64,000 bases of DNA from an uncultured Flavobacteriaceae bacterium (GCA_937959395.1 CALGLR010000035.1:1-64000), one strand, 5' to 3'. Counted from the stretch's first letter, positions 26,458-35,792 are shown. Numbers and translations are program-made. The notes: generated from the letters alone by a model not told the origin.

Positions 26458-27621
26458 ATGAATTTAAAAATTACTTTTCAAAGAAAAGCTAATAAGCACT
26501 TCGCTTTGATTGCTATTGTTCTTTTATATGCTATATCTATAGAAGCACAACAAACAATAAATGGTACTTTAATGCATAATGGCATAGAAAGAAGCTACAT
26601 ATTATATGTTCCTGAAACTTATAACCCTTCTGTAGAAGCTCCAGTAGTATTTAATTTCCATGGTTATACTTCAAACGCAATACAACAACTAAATTATGGT
26701 GATTTTAGACCAATGGCAAACGAAGATGGTTTTTTAATTGTTGTGCCTGAAGGTACAGTAGATTCTCAAGGAAATACGCATTTTAATGTAGGATGGGGAA
26801 ATAGCAATATAGACGATGTTGGTTATACTGAAGCTTTGTTAGACGAATTATCTACTGAATATAATATTAACCAAAAAAGAGTATATAGTACAGGAATGTC
26901 TAATGGCGGATTTATGAGTTATAGACTAGCTTGTGAACTTAGTAATCGAATAGCAGCCATAGCCTCAGTAACTGGATCTATGACAACTGGAACAACGAAT
27001 TCTTGCTCTCCTTCTCATCCTACTCCAATATTAGAAATACATGGAACTGCAGATCCTACTGTAGATTATAACGGAAGCCCTATTGCAACGTCTATACCTG
27101 ATGTTTTAAATTATTGGACTAATTATAACAATACTAATTCTACAGCTTCTAGCAATAATATACCAGATATAGATCCTAACGATGGTTCAACTGTTGAACA
27201 TATCGTCTATACAGATGGTGATAATGGAGTTAATGTTGAACATTTTAAAGTTATTGGTGGAGATCATACATGGCCAGGAAATAATTTTATTCCTGCAAAC
27301 CAAGATATTGATGCTTCCAAAGAAATATGGGAATTCTTAAAAAAATATGATATTGATGGTTTAATAGAACCACTTTCTGTTGATACATTCGACAGAACCA
27401 GTGTTTCTATTTATCCTAATCCTGCAAAGTCTGAGATCATAATTAATAATACAAACTTTAGAAAAATAACTCAATATAATATTATTACAATTTCTGGACA
27501 GGTTATAATGACTGGTGAAATTAGTTCTAAAAATCATCAAATAGATATTTCTAATTTAAGTTCTAGTATGTATTTCTTAAACATTGGAGATGCAAATTTT
27601 AAAATTATAAAAGCAGACTAA
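26458..27621 (+). CDS. Secreted CE1/PHB-depolymerase-like esterase with T9SS tail
   Basis: This 387-residue alpha/beta hydrolase belongs to the esterase PHB depolymerase/LpqC (CE1) group. A signal peptide runs to about 31. The oxyanion region is FNFHGYTS (65-72), the nucleophile GMSNGG (Ser148), with Asp199 in HGTADP and His270 in GGDHTWPG. A T9SS type A sorting domain occupies about 317-387 (SIYPNPAKSEI to FKIIKAD). It is expected to be exported to the surface and act on polyester or feruloyl/acetyl ester substrates. A strong terminator follows, separating it from the two PETase-like genes. Confidence 0.88.
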   Translation: MNLKITFQRKANKHFALIAIVLLYAISIEAQQTINGTLMHNGIERSYILYVPETYNPSVEAPVVFNFHGYTSNAIQQLNYGDFRPMANEDGFLIVVPEGTVDSQGNTHFNVGWGNSNIDDVGYTEALLDELSTEYNINQKRVYSTGMSNGGFMSYRLACELSNRIAAIASVTGSMTTGTTNSCSPSHPTPILEIHGTADPTVDYNGSPIATSIPDVLNYWTNYNNTNSTASSNNIPDIDPNDGSTVEHIVYTDGDNGVNVEHFKVIGGDHTWPGNNFIPANQDIDASKEIWEFLKKYDIDGLIEPLSVDTFDRTSVSIYPNPAKSEIIINNTNFRKITQYNIITISGQVIMTGEISSKNHQIDISNLSSSMYFLNIGDANFKIIKAD

Positions 27622-27648
27622 ATTTTTCAATTCTATACTATCTATTTT

Positions 27649-27684
27649 AAGGCCTTAATTAAGAAATTAATTAAGGCCTTTTTA
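27649..27684 (+). terminator. Terminator after CE1-like esterase
   Basis: AAGGCCTTAATT (27649-27660) pairs perfectly with AATTAAGGCCTT (27669-27680), followed by TTTATT. The core stem is nearly the same as the one at 28946-28981. Confidence 0.85.
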
Positions 27685-27793
27685 TTAAACAAAGCTATTT
27701 TAACCTAAAAACTCAACAGATTAACAATTTTAATTTATTATGCACGCATATTAATATACATTGCAAGTATTCTAATTCTAAAAATTCATTAAA

Positions 27794-28921
27794 ATGAAAA
27801 CTAAAATTACTTTTATTAAAAAGACCCTCTTTCTTTTTACGATTGCATTATTCTTCAACAATACAATTTACGCTCAATGCAGTGAAGATGACTTAGGACT
27901 TGTTGGTCCTTATGATTATGATACTCTAACTGAATCTGATGGTATCAGAAACGGTCCTGACTACAGACAAGCTACCGTTTATTACCCAACAAATGCTACA
28001 GGACCTTATGCAAGTGTTGTTCTTGTACCAGGTTGGACAAATTCCTCATCGGCTATAGCAAGTTGGGGGCCATTTTATGCGTCTCACGGTATTGTAGCTT
28101 TTATTGTTAATGTAAATAATTCAGGAGACTTTCCTGACAAGAGAGCAGATGCACTTTTAGACGCTATAGAAACATTAAAACAGGAAAACACAAGATCAGG
28201 TTCTCCATTACGACAAAAATTAGATACTTCAAAATTTGCAGTAAGTGGATATTCTATGGGTGGCGGTGGCGCTCAAATAGCTGCTGATAGAGATTCTAGT
28301 ATAAAAGCAGTAGTTGGCTTAGCGCCTTGGTTGCCTAATGCTAATAGTGGTACTTTTGCTGATAACGTGAGTGCTACTTTACTAATTAGTGCACAAGGTG
28401 ATGGTACGGCATCTCCAAGTGCCCATGCAAATCGCCATTATGCTAGTACGCCAAATTCTACAGAAAAAGCACTTTTTGAATTAAGAGGTGGAAGTCACTC
28501 TACGCCACAGTTACCACAAAATGTAAGTGGTAATGTTGGTAAAGTTGCTCTAGCTTGGCTAAAAGTTCATTTAGAAGAAACGGCCTGTTTTTGTAGTGTA
28601 TTAACTGATGATGTTTTAGTTGACTCTTCTATCACCAACGATGTACAAACAAGCTTTAATTGTACATCACTTAGTACTGATGATTTTGAAACAAATAACG
28701 TTACAAAGATATATCCTAATCCTGCTAGCTCAGAGATTTTTGTTAAAAATTCAAACTTTACTAATAATGTAAATTATAACATTACTAATGTTTCCGGTCA
28801 ATTATTAATGTCTGGTAATATTACTTCTAGTAAGCAAAAAATAGATATTTCTAGCTTAGCTTCTAGTGTTTATTTTTTAAACATTGGAGACTCAACTTTT
28901 AAAGTCGTGAAAACAAACTAG
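27794..28921 (+). CDS. PETase-like (polyester hydrolase) alpha/beta hydrolase, T9SS tail, copy 1
   Basis: This 375-residue secreted hydrolase has a signal peptide to about 28. The catalytic domain (about 45-270) strongly recalls bacterial PET hydrolases and cutinases: TVYYPTNATG, VLVPGWT, nucleophile GYSMGGGG (Ser154), LAPW (Trp179, matching the substrate-stacking Trp), Asp203 in QGDGTASP and His235 in GGSHS. The oxyanion/aromatic position is Trp81. The T9SS sorting domain spans about 300-375. PET27 and PET30 of Bacteroidota have the same build. Activity on synthetic polyester is inference; natural polyesters such as cutin-like material or storage polyester are alternatives. Confidence 0.85.
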   Translation: MKTKITFIKKTLFLFTIALFFNNTIYAQCSEDDLGLVGPYDYDTLTESDGIRNGPDYRQATVYYPTNATGPYASVVLVPGWTNSSSAIASWGPFYASHGIVAFIVNVNNSGDFPDKRADALLDAIETLKQENTRSGSPLRQKLDTSKFAVSGYSMGGGGAQIAADRDSSIKAVVGLAPWLPNANSGTFADNVSATLLISAQGDGTASPSAHANRHYASTPNSTEKALFELRGGSHSTPQLPQNVSGNVGKVALAWLKVHLEETACFCSVLTDDVLVDSSITNDVQTSFNCTSLSTDDFETNNVTKIYPNPASSEIFVKNSNFTNNVNYNITNVSGQLLMSGNITSSKQKIDISSLASSVYFLNIGDSTFKVVKTN

Positions 28922-28945
28922 AAAAAATTACATAATATTCAATTT

Positions 28946-28981
28946 AAAGCCTTAATTAAGAAATTAATTAAGGCTTTCTTA
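28946..28981 (+). terminator. Terminator after PETase-like copy 1
   Basis: AAAGCCTTAATT (28946-28957) pairs with AATTAAGGCTTT (28966-28977). It has the same stem core as the terminator after the preceding esterase, suggesting the genes spread together with their terminators. Confidence 0.85.
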
Positions 28982-29104
28982 TTCAAACACACCCATTAAG
29001 CGTTAAAATTTAACAGGTTAACAATTTTAACAATTCTGGAGATACTATGCATGCATATTATTTTAAATTGCACCATAATTAATAATCTAATAATTCAACT
29101 TAAG

Positions 29105-30235
29105 ATGAAAACTAAAATTACTTTTATTAAAAGAGCCCTTACTCTTTTAACCATTACATTATTACTCAATAATACTATTCACGCTCAATGTGATGACATA
29201 AGTGTAAGTAATTTAACAAGAAATGGAGCTTATAATGTTGCTAGACTAACTGAATCTGATGGTCTTAGAAACGGTCCTGATTATACTGATGCCACTCTTT
29301 TTTACCCTACAAATGCAACAGGAACTTATAGTACTATTGTTATTGTACCAGGGTTTAATACTCAATCAGCTTGGATGCAGAGATGGGGAACATTTTATGC
29401 GTCTCATGGTATTGTAACTTTTATTATTAATACAAATTCAACATCTGACTCCCCTAGCAAGAGAGCTGATGCACTCTTAGATGCTATAGAAACAGTTAAA
29501 AGAGAAAACACAAGATCAAATTCTCCTTTAGAAGGAAAAATAGATACAGAAAGTTTTGCAGTAAGCGGCCATTCTTTGGGTGGTGGCGGTTCTCTATTGG
29601 CAGCTACTAGAGATACTAGTATTAAAGCAATAATCCCTTTAAACCCCTTTTTAAGGAATACTAGTAATATTTTACGAGGAAATGAGAGTGCTACTTTAAT
29701 TTTAAGTGGAGAAAGTGATACTACTGCTGGTGTAAATCAGCATGCAATTCCTCATTATAATAATACTCCTAATTCAACAGAGAAAGCAATGTTTGAAGTA
29801 GATAATGGAAATCATCAATCTGCATTTAGCCCAACCGCATCTGGAGGTATGATGGGTGCACTAGCCGTAGCTTGGTTAAAAGTTTATTTAGAAGAAGATG
29901 GATGCTATTGTAATGTATTAACAAATGATCTTTTAACTTCATCAATTGCATCTAATGTAGAGACAAGCTTTTCTTGTTCATCACTTAGTGCTAATGACTT
30001 TGAAGACAGAAGTGCTGTTACTATTTATCCAAACCCTACAAATTCTAGCATTACTATTAAGAATGTTAATTTTACAAATAATGTAGATTATAACATTACT
30101 AATCTTTCTGGTCAATTAATACTATCTGGAGATATTACTTCTAATAAGCAAAAAATAGATATTTCTAGTTTAGGATCTAGCGTTTACTTTTTAAATATTG
30201 GAGACGCTACTTTTAAAGTAGTAAAGACGAATTAA
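29105..30235 (+). CDS. PETase-like alpha/beta hydrolase, T9SS tail, copy 2
   Basis: This 376-residue tandem paralog has the same architecture: signal peptide to about 28, TLFYPTNATG, VPGFNTQ, nucleophile GHSLGGGG (Ser157), Asp205 in SGESDTTAG, His237 in GNHQS and a T9SS tail at about 302-376. The two aromatic subsite positions differ from copy 1: Phe84 after PG and Phe182 in LNPFLRN instead of Trp. This suggests altered substrate preference. The start is the ATG at 29105 (MKTKITFIKR, as in copy 1); the frame runs 18 codons further upstream without signal-peptide logic. Confidence 0.83.
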   Translation: MKTKITFIKRALTLLTITLLLNNTIHAQCDDISVSNLTRNGAYNVARLTESDGLRNGPDYTDATLFYPTNATGTYSTIVIVPGFNTQSAWMQRWGTFYASHGIVTFIINTNSTSDSPSKRADALLDAIETVKRENTRSNSPLEGKIDTESFAVSGHSLGGGGSLLAATRDTSIKAIIPLNPFLRNTSNILRGNESATLILSGESDTTAGVNQHAIPHYNNTPNSTEKAMFEVDNGNHQSAFSPTASGGMMGALAVAWLKVYLEEDGCYCNVLTNDLLTSSIASNVETSFSCSSLSANDFEDRSAVTIYPNPTNSSITIKNVNFTNNVDYNITNLSGQLILSGDITSNKQKIDISSLGSSVYFLNIGDATFKVVKTN

Positions 30236-30255
30236 TTTATTTTACAAACATATAT

Positions 30256-30292
30256 AAATCCCTTGCTATTAAGATAGCAAGGGATTTTTTAT
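30256..30292 (+). terminator. Terminator after PETase-like copy 2
   Basis: AAATCCCTTGCTAT (30256-30269) pairs with ATAGCAAGGGATTT (30274-30287) and is followed by T residues. The stem is different from those after the other two esterases. Confidence 0.85.
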
Positions 30293-30325
30293 TTAATATA
30301 TTTAATCAAGATATAAATCGATTAT

Positions 30326-30787
30326 ATGTCTATTGATAAAAAACTTTCAGAAATAGAAAACTTTATAAAACACTATAATAAAACGAATAGAAAGGTTTCA
30401 GCTAAAGGGGTAGATTGGCATTTAGACCATATTCTAAAAGTAATAAATACTGTTTCTCTATATACAGTAAAGAGTAACCCTAAGGATTATAAAAGGTCTT
30501 TTAATGCTATAAGAGCATTAGTCTTTACTATGAATCATATTCCTCGAGGAAAAGGCAAAGCACCTAAGCCTGTTAATAATATTGACACCATAAAATTAGA
30601 AGATATTAAATCTCAGTTTGAAAAAGCTAAACAGATTACAATCAATTTAGCGAGTTTGTCTAAAAATCATAATTTTAAACACCCAATATTTGGTCTTTTA
30701 AACTTAAAACAGGTAAATACCTTTTTAAATGTTCATACACAACATCATTTAAAAATTATAAAAGACATTATAAAATACAATGATTAA
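30326..30787 (+). CDS. DinB-like / DUF1569 family protein
   Basis: This 153-residue protein resembles the four-helix DinB/DUF1569 group, whose members bind a metal through three histidines. Candidate ligands are in DWHLDHILKV (near 32-41), HPIFG and the C-terminal HTQHHLKII. No signal peptide is present. Bacillithiol- or metal-dependent transferases occur in the wider family, but no activity can be assigned. It ends in a terminator shared with the convergent rprY. Confidence 0.65.
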   Translation: MSIDKKLSEIENFIKHYNKTNRKVSAKGVDWHLDHILKVINTVSLYTVKSNPKDYKRSFNAIRALVFTMNHIPRGKGKAPKPVNNIDTIKLEDIKSQFEKAKQITINLASLSKNHNFKHPIFGLLNLKQVNTFLNVHTQHHLKIIKDIIKYND

Positions 30788-30823
30788 AGGTAAATCTGAT
30801 TATAAAAAGAAACTCATAGAATA

Positions 30824-30861
30824 AAAAAACCACTTAGATTTAATAATCCAAGTGGTTTTTT
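30824..30861. terminator. Bidirectional terminator between DUF1569 gene and rprY
   Basis: AAAAAACCACTT (30824-30835) pairs with AAGTGGTTTTTT (30850-30861), giving T runs on both strands between two converging genes. Confidence 0.85.
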
Positions 30862-30881
30862 ATGAGACATATACTTTAATA

Positions 30882-31592
30882 TTAAGCGTCTTGATTAACA
30901 ACTAATCTAAAACCTTCTCCATGTATATTTAATATTTCTACTTTATCATCTACTTTTAAGTATTTACGAAGCTTAGCGATATAAACATCCATACTTCTAG
31001 AGGTAAAATAATTATCATCTCTCCATATTTTAGTTAAAGCAAGCTCTCTTGGCATTAAATCATTTTCATGCAAAGCTAATAAACGAAGAAGCTCATTTTC
31101 TTTTGGTGATAATTTTGTAGGTTCTCCTCCTTTATAACGTAAGAAACGTAGTTTAGAATTTAAATCAAAATTACCTATTTTAAACTCAAACTGTTTACTA
31201 TCTGCTACTGTCTCTGTAGCTTTTCGTTGCATGATAGCTTTTATTTTCATTAATAGCACTTCGCTATCAAATGGCTTATTTAAATAATCATCAGCTCCAA
31301 CTTTATAACCTTTAAGAACATCTTCTTTCATGGCCTTAGCGGTTAAGAAAATAATTGGAATATCTGTATTTTTTTCACGAATCTCTTTTGCTAATGTAAA
31401 ACCATCTTTATATGGCATCATAACATCTAGTATGCATAAATCGAAATCGTCTTTTTTGAATTTTTCAAAACCTTCCATACCATTTTTTGCATGTACTACG
31501 TCATAATCATTCATCATTAAATAATCCTTTAAAACAGTTCCAAAATTTGGATCGTCTTCTACTAATAGTATTTTCTTAAGTTGTTCATCCAT
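30882..31592 (-). CDS. rprY: Response regulator RprY (OmpR family)
   Basis: This 236-residue two-component regulator has a receiver domain at 1-125 with acidic pocket Asp13/Asp14, phospho-acceptor Asp56 (CILDVMMPYKDG), Thr84 and Lys106. A winged-helix DNA-binding domain follows at about 140-232 (LSPKENELLRLLALHEN, SMDVYIAKLRKYL). It pairs with the histidine kinase gene ending 4 bp upstream of its start, the conserved RprX-RprY pair of Bacteroidota, linked to envelope and stress control. The order here is kinase first, regulator second. Confidence 0.9.
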   Translation of the reverse strand: MDEQLKKILLVEDDPNFGTVLKDYLMMNDYDVVHAKNGMEGFEKFKKDDFDLCILDVMMPYKDGFTLAKEIREKNTDIPIIFLTAKAMKEDVLKGYKVGADDYLNKPFDSEVLLMKIKAIMQRKATETVADSKQFEFKIGNFDLNSKLRFLRYKGGEPTKLSPKENELLRLLALHENDLMPRELALTKIWRDDNYFTSRSMDVYIAKLRKYLKVDDKVEILNIHGEGFRLVVNQDA

Positions 31593-31596
31593 AATG

Positions 31597-33165
31597 TTAA
31601 GATATTAAGGGAAGTCTAATTGTAAATTCACTTCCTTTCTCTTTTTCGCTTTCTACTGATATATGACCATGATGGTCATCTATTATTTGTTTAACATATG
31701 CTAAGCCTAAACCATGGCCTTTTACATTGTGTATATTTCCCGTATGCTCTCTATAAAACTTTTCAAAAACTCTCTTTTGAGCTGTTTTACTCATACCACT
31801 TCCATTATCTTTAATTTTAATAATACAATTATTACCTATTCGCTCTGTTTTTACATTAATTTTAGGCTCATTAGGCGAATATTTAATGGCATTATCTAAT
31901 ATATTAACTAATACATTTATAAAATGTGTCTCATTTGCTAAGACCGATAGCTTATCTGTTGTTAAATCTGTTTTTATTCTACCTTTTCTATCTTCTACTA
32001 TTAATTCAATGTGAGATATAGCATCTTCAATTAGGTCGTTAACTTCTACCCTATCCTTACTAATGTTTAGTTCATTTTTTTCAAGTTTAGATATCCTTAG
32101 AACGTTTTCTACTTGCGCATGCATACGTTTATTCTCTTCTTTAATCATCATTAAATAACGCTTTACCTTTTCTTTATCGTCAATAATTTTAGGATTACGT
32201 ATAGCATCCAATGCTAAATTTATTGTTGCTATAGGCGTTTTAAATTCGTGCGTCATGTTATTAATAAAATCTGTTTTTATTTCTGAAATTTGACGTTGTT
32301 TTAATAACTGAAATAATGCACTTCCATAAGCTAATACTATAATAAGCGTAAAAACGATTGACAATAATAACATTCCAATAATTGAAGAAAATATGTAACT
32401 CTTTCTTTCAGGAAAATTGACAAATAACTTGTAATTATTTTTATCTTTTTTATTGTAAAAAATCGGGATATTCCATGTATTCTTTGGTATGATCTCAAAA
32501 TCTTCAGTTTTCACTTTGGTTGCTAAACCATTACTATATATAGCAAACTCAAAATCTATGTCTATATTATCTTTTTTTAACTGTAATTGTAAAAGACGAT
32601 TAATTTCTTCTTTTTTAACGCGTTTATGAATTGGAGTTCTAATGACATTGTCTTTATAAGTTGTTTCCCATAGAATCTTATCTACTTCTGTTATCGTTCC
32701 AATTTGAGATAACATCGCATTTAAGTTTTTATTTTCATCTAATCCTTGATTTCCAATAATCTGTGTTTCACGTTCGTTTAAAATACGTTTAACATTTATA
32801 CTATCTAAACCTGCAATGTCAAAGAGCGCAGAAGACAATTTGTAATTCTCTTCTAAAATATCATTTCTGTACAACAATGTTTTATTTGAGTTACCTCCAC
32901 TTTCTTTTAAATAAAAGTTAATAATTGCTGTAGTATCTACATTTTTACCTTCTTTAATTAGTCCCTGAAGTTTGAAAAGAAACTCTCTAGATTCATTATC
33001 CTCAACTTGGCCAGAAACATAACTAAGTGCCTTTTTAACATTAAAGGCAAATTGTTGTTCTTTATTGTTAAAAGAATTATTAATATAATACGCTTGAACA
33101 AATATGATCCCTAATAGAGACAAGCTCATTAAAACAATTAAAAAAAGAAACAACTTTTTATTCAC
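31597..33165 (-). CDS. rprX: Sensor histidine kinase RprX
   Basis: This 522-residue membrane histidine kinase has helix 1 at about 5-25, a periplasmic sensor region at 26-258 and helix 2 at about 259-282. The dimerisation domain carries the phospho-accepting His306 in NNMTHEFKTPIA, and the ATPase domain shows NILDNAIKYSPN, KDNGSGM and GHGLGLAYV. The periplasmic part has no recognised ligand-binding fold. It starts with GTG (MNKKLFLFL). It forms an operon with rprY. Confidence 0.88.
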   Translation of the reverse strand: MNKKLFLFLIVLMSLSLLGIIFVQAYYINNSFNNKEQQFAFNVKKALSYVSGQVEDNESREFLFKLQGLIKEGKNVDTTAIINFYLKESGGNSNKTLLYRNDILEENYKLSSALFDIAGLDSINVKRILNERETQIIGNQGLDENKNLNAMLSQIGTITEVDKILWETTYKDNVIRTPIHKRVKKEEINRLLQLQLKKDNIDIDFEFAIYSNGLATKVKTEDFEIIPKNTWNIPIFYNKKDKNNYKLFVNFPERKSYIFSSIIGMLLLSIVFTLIIVLAYGSALFQLLKQRQISEIKTDFINNMTHEFKTPIATINLALDAIRNPKIIDDKEKVKRYLMMIKEENKRMHAQVENVLRISKLEKNELNISKDRVEVNDLIEDAISHIELIVEDRKGRIKTDLTTDKLSVLANETHFINVLVNILDNAIKYSPNEPKINVKTERIGNNCIIKIKDNGSGMSKTAQKRVFEKFYREHTGNIHNVKGHGLGLAYVKQIIDDHHGHISVESEKEKGSEFTIRLPLIS

Positions 33166-33241
33166 TAGTCAAAATTAACCTATTAGGAGGTATTGCTATA
33201 CTGCTTTAACCTTACATTAACAAAAATGTTAAAATTTCTCT

Positions 33242-33829
33242 TTAAGAATTGGATTTTATGAGCTTTTCATGGATTTTTAAGACTTGCTCTTTGGTAGAAT
33301 CGAGGGTAATATTATCTATAACGAAATGAGACAATTTAATCTTATCTGTATCATTCCATTGATTTCTCATAATCGCTTCAACTTTTTCTTTTGTAGCATT
33401 ATCTCTCTTAAGAACACGTTCTAAACGAACTTCTTTTGGAGCTGTAACTGTAATTACAACATCATAATTTTTATAAGTACCATTTTCAAAAACAATAGCT
33501 GCTTCTTTAATAGTATAAGAAGTATCCTCTTTTAATAACCATTTTTGATAATGCTTACCTACTCTAGGATGAACTATGGCATTCATTTTTTGTAATAATG
33601 ATTTATCATTAAAAATGGCTTTAGATAAATAAGGCTTGTTTAACCCTTCTTTTGTATAAGCTTGTTCTCCAAATAAATTCGTTAATTTTCTTCTTATTAC
33701 TTTAGAGCGTATCATTAACTTCTTAGCTTCATCATCTGCTATATATATAGGCACACCTAGCTCTTTAAATAGTTTTGCAACTGTGGTTTTACCACTACCT
33801 ATTCCTCCTGTTAATACAACCTTTATCAT
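33242..33829 (-). CDS. coaE: Dephospho-CoA kinase
   Basis: This enzyme performs the last step of coenzyme A synthesis, phosphorylating the ribose 3'-OH of dephospho-CoA. It has 195 residues with P-loop GGIGSGKT (8-15), DDEAKKLM and NDKSLLQKMNAIVHPRV, as expected for CoaE. Its ATG overlaps the stop codon of the YbbR gene by 4 bp. The gene pair with YbbR and the glycosyltransferase is usual in Flavobacteriia; coaBC lies further on in this window. Confidence 0.95.
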   Translation of the reverse strand: MIKVVLTGGIGSGKTTVAKLFKELGVPIYIADDEAKKLMIRSKVIRRKLTNLFGEQAYTKEGLNKPYLSKAIFNDKSLLQKMNAIVHPRVGKHYQKWLLKEDTSYTIKEAAIVFENGTYKNYDVVITVTAPKEVRLERVLKRDNATKEKVEAIMRNQWNDTDKIKLSHFVIDNITLDSTKEQVLKIHEKLIKSNS

Positions 33830-34788
33830 TTCGTTATTATAAATTCCACATTTTGTTGTTGCATTCTAACTCGTTTTATACTAACGGGCTTCTTTATTAA
33901 TTTAGGTGTTAAATACGCACTATTATTCGATAATTCATTATAGTCGCAAACCACTTTAAAGTCGCTCATTTTTATATCTTTAAATGCTTTTAAACTCGTA
34001 AAATAATAAACATTAATTGTTTTAGGAAAATGCGTTAAAGTTATAGTATTAGGTACATTAATAATTTCTATAGGAATACTCAAAGTCCCTTCAGTAAATT
34101 TTTCCACATTAGATTTAAAACTTATTTTCTTTCTGGTAACATTAATAGCTTTATCTATACTATCGAGATCTAACTCTAAGGTTTCAGAAATTGGAACTCT
34201 TACATCTTCAGCATTAAAGGCTTTTGTAGACAAGTAATTTATTTTATCCAACAAACTACTAGGACCTAGTATTTTAACAGAATCTGGTTCAGTTATTTTT
34301 TCTTCTAATGCATTAAATCCTGGGCTATAATTAATAGTAACGTTAGCAATAACAGGAACTAATTTTACTGAGTTCTCATCATATTTAAACCTTAAGGTAT
34401 CTGGATTTATACTTATAACTTTTTCCGTTTTATCAAATTGATTATTTATAGTTGAAAACCCTTTAGCTGTACTCCAAATATAAACTGAATCGGTTTTAGT
34501 AACGTCGTTAACAAAATCGATCTCTAAATTAGGTTTTATTATATAATATTTAAGCCATTTAAAACCATAAGTGCTAAATGTTACTTTTAATTTATGAGAT
34601 GGGTCTTTTAAAATAACAGCTTCTTCCGGAGCATTTTTAGAAATAACATTAAAGATAATTGTATTGGTGTAATCTCTTGATAGTTTGCTTAATAAAAGAA
34701 TAATAAAAGCCAAAAGCACAAACAGTAAAAAAACATTAATTTTTTTAGTTTTTATAGCTCTTAATAATTTAGATTTTAATGCTATCAT
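33826..34788 (-). CDS. YbbR-like domain protein
   Basis: This 320-residue protein has one N-terminal transmembrane helix (about 17-36) followed by YbbR-like beta domains facing the periplasm. In Firmicutes the YbbR protein CdaR regulates the cyclic-di-AMP cyclase CdaA; no cyclase gene is adjacent here, so that link is not supported locally. It overlaps its neighbours on both sides (TAATG with the glycosyltransferase, ATGA with coaE), so the three genes form one translationally coupled operon. Confidence 0.82.
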   Translation of the reverse strand: MIALKSKLLRAIKTKKINVFLLFVLLAFIILLLSKLSRDYTNTIIFNVISKNAPEEAVILKDPSHKLKVTFSTYGFKWLKYYIIKPNLEIDFVNDVTKTDSVYIWSTAKGFSTINNQFDKTEKVISINPDTLRFKYDENSVKLVPVIANVTINYSPGFNALEEKITEPDSVKILGPSSLLDKINYLSTKAFNAEDVRVPISETLELDLDSIDKAINVTRKKISFKSNVEKFTEGTLSIPIEIINVPNTITLTHFPKTINVYYFTSLKAFKDIKMSDFKVVCDYNELSNNSAYLTPKLIKKPVSIKRVRMQQQNVEFIITK

Positions 34789-35792
34789 TAGGTCTTAAAG
34801 AATAATTTAGGAAACGCTTCTTCTGGTTCTTTTTTCAAAATTTTTAACATAAATGTAGATTTCAAAAAACCAACACCATAACTATAAAATTGTATTGTTA
34901 ATGCAATTAATGATTGGAAACTAACACTAAAGCTTTTAGTTTCTACTAATGCTAAAATAAACACAATACTATAATAAGCTAATACAAAATATAATGGTAA
35001 AAACATCTTGAAGAAAGCAACTACAATAGAAACACATAAACAAATAACAAAAATTGATGGAAACCAATACGTTATTTTCTTGGTTGCTGGATGCCATTGA
35101 TTTAAGATAGGCCTTACCTTGCCAAATTTATTTACTTGAGTATGAAATTTAGACCATGAAATGCGGCGTTTATGATAAACAAACGCTTTAGATATTAATT
35201 TGGTTCTATATCCTTTTTTCCAAAGTCTAATGGTTAAGTCTGGGTCTTCTCCTGGATGCACCCTACCAAATCCATTCGATATTTCAAAAGCTTCTTTAGA
35301 AAGCCCCATATTAAAACTTCTAGGTTGAAATTTATTAACACTTTTCTCATGACCTCTAATACCTCCAGTAGTAATAAACGAAGTCATACTATAATTTATA
35401 GCTTTCTGTAAATTTGTAAACGATTCGTGAGCAGCATCTGGCCCTCCATAACAATCTACATAATCATCTTTTAAAGACATTACAACTTCTTTTAGATATT
35501 GTTTAGGCAATACGCAATCGCTATCTAATATAATATAATAATTACCTTTTGCTTTCTCCATACCATAATTGCGCGAATCGCCAGGTCCAGTGTTTTCTTT
35601 AAAGTAGTAACTAATGTTTAGTTTGGATTTATACTTTTCAATATTTTTTTTTGAAGTAATAGTTGATCCATCTTCTACAATTACAATTTCAAATTTAGTA
35701 TCGCCCTCAAGTAAAATAAAGCTCTCTAAAAGCTCTTCTATTTCATCTGGACGATTATAAACAGGAATAATAAATGAAAAATCTAATTGCAT
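34788..35792 (-). CDS. Glycosyltransferase family 2 protein
   Basis: This 334-residue GT-A fold glycosyltransferase has FIIPVYNRPDE at the N-terminus, the DXD-type metal site in LDSDC, an acceptor region GFGRVHPGEDPDL and hydrophobic C-terminal segments (about 240-300) that anchor it in the membrane. The acceptor is unknown. The ATG at 35792 is preferred: the TTG six codons upstream would lie before the -7 promoter box TACATTTG (35797-35804), which ends 4 bp before the ATG and implies a leaderless mRNA. Confidence 0.82.
   Translation of the reverse strand: MQLDFSFIIPVYNRPDEIEELLESFILLEGDTKFEIVIVEDGSTITSKKNIEKYKSKLNISYYFKENTGPGDSRNYGMEKAKGNYYIILDSDCVLPKQYLKEVVMSLKDDYVDCYGGPDAAHESFTNLQKAINYSMTSFITTGGIRGHEKSVNKFQPRSFNMGLSKEAFEISNGFGRVHPGEDPDLTIRLWKKGYRTKLISKAFVYHKRRISWSKFHTQVNKFGKVRPILNQWHPATKKITYWFPSIFVICLCVSIVVAFFKMFLPLYFVLAYYSIVFILALVETKSFSVSFQSLIALTIQFYSYGVGFLKSTFMLKILKKEPEEAFPKLFFKT

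Noticed and set aside
30311-30324. ATCGATTA next to the DUF1569 start codon
   Set aside because: A single box without the second box 20 bp away and without TATATTTG behind it; taken as chance.
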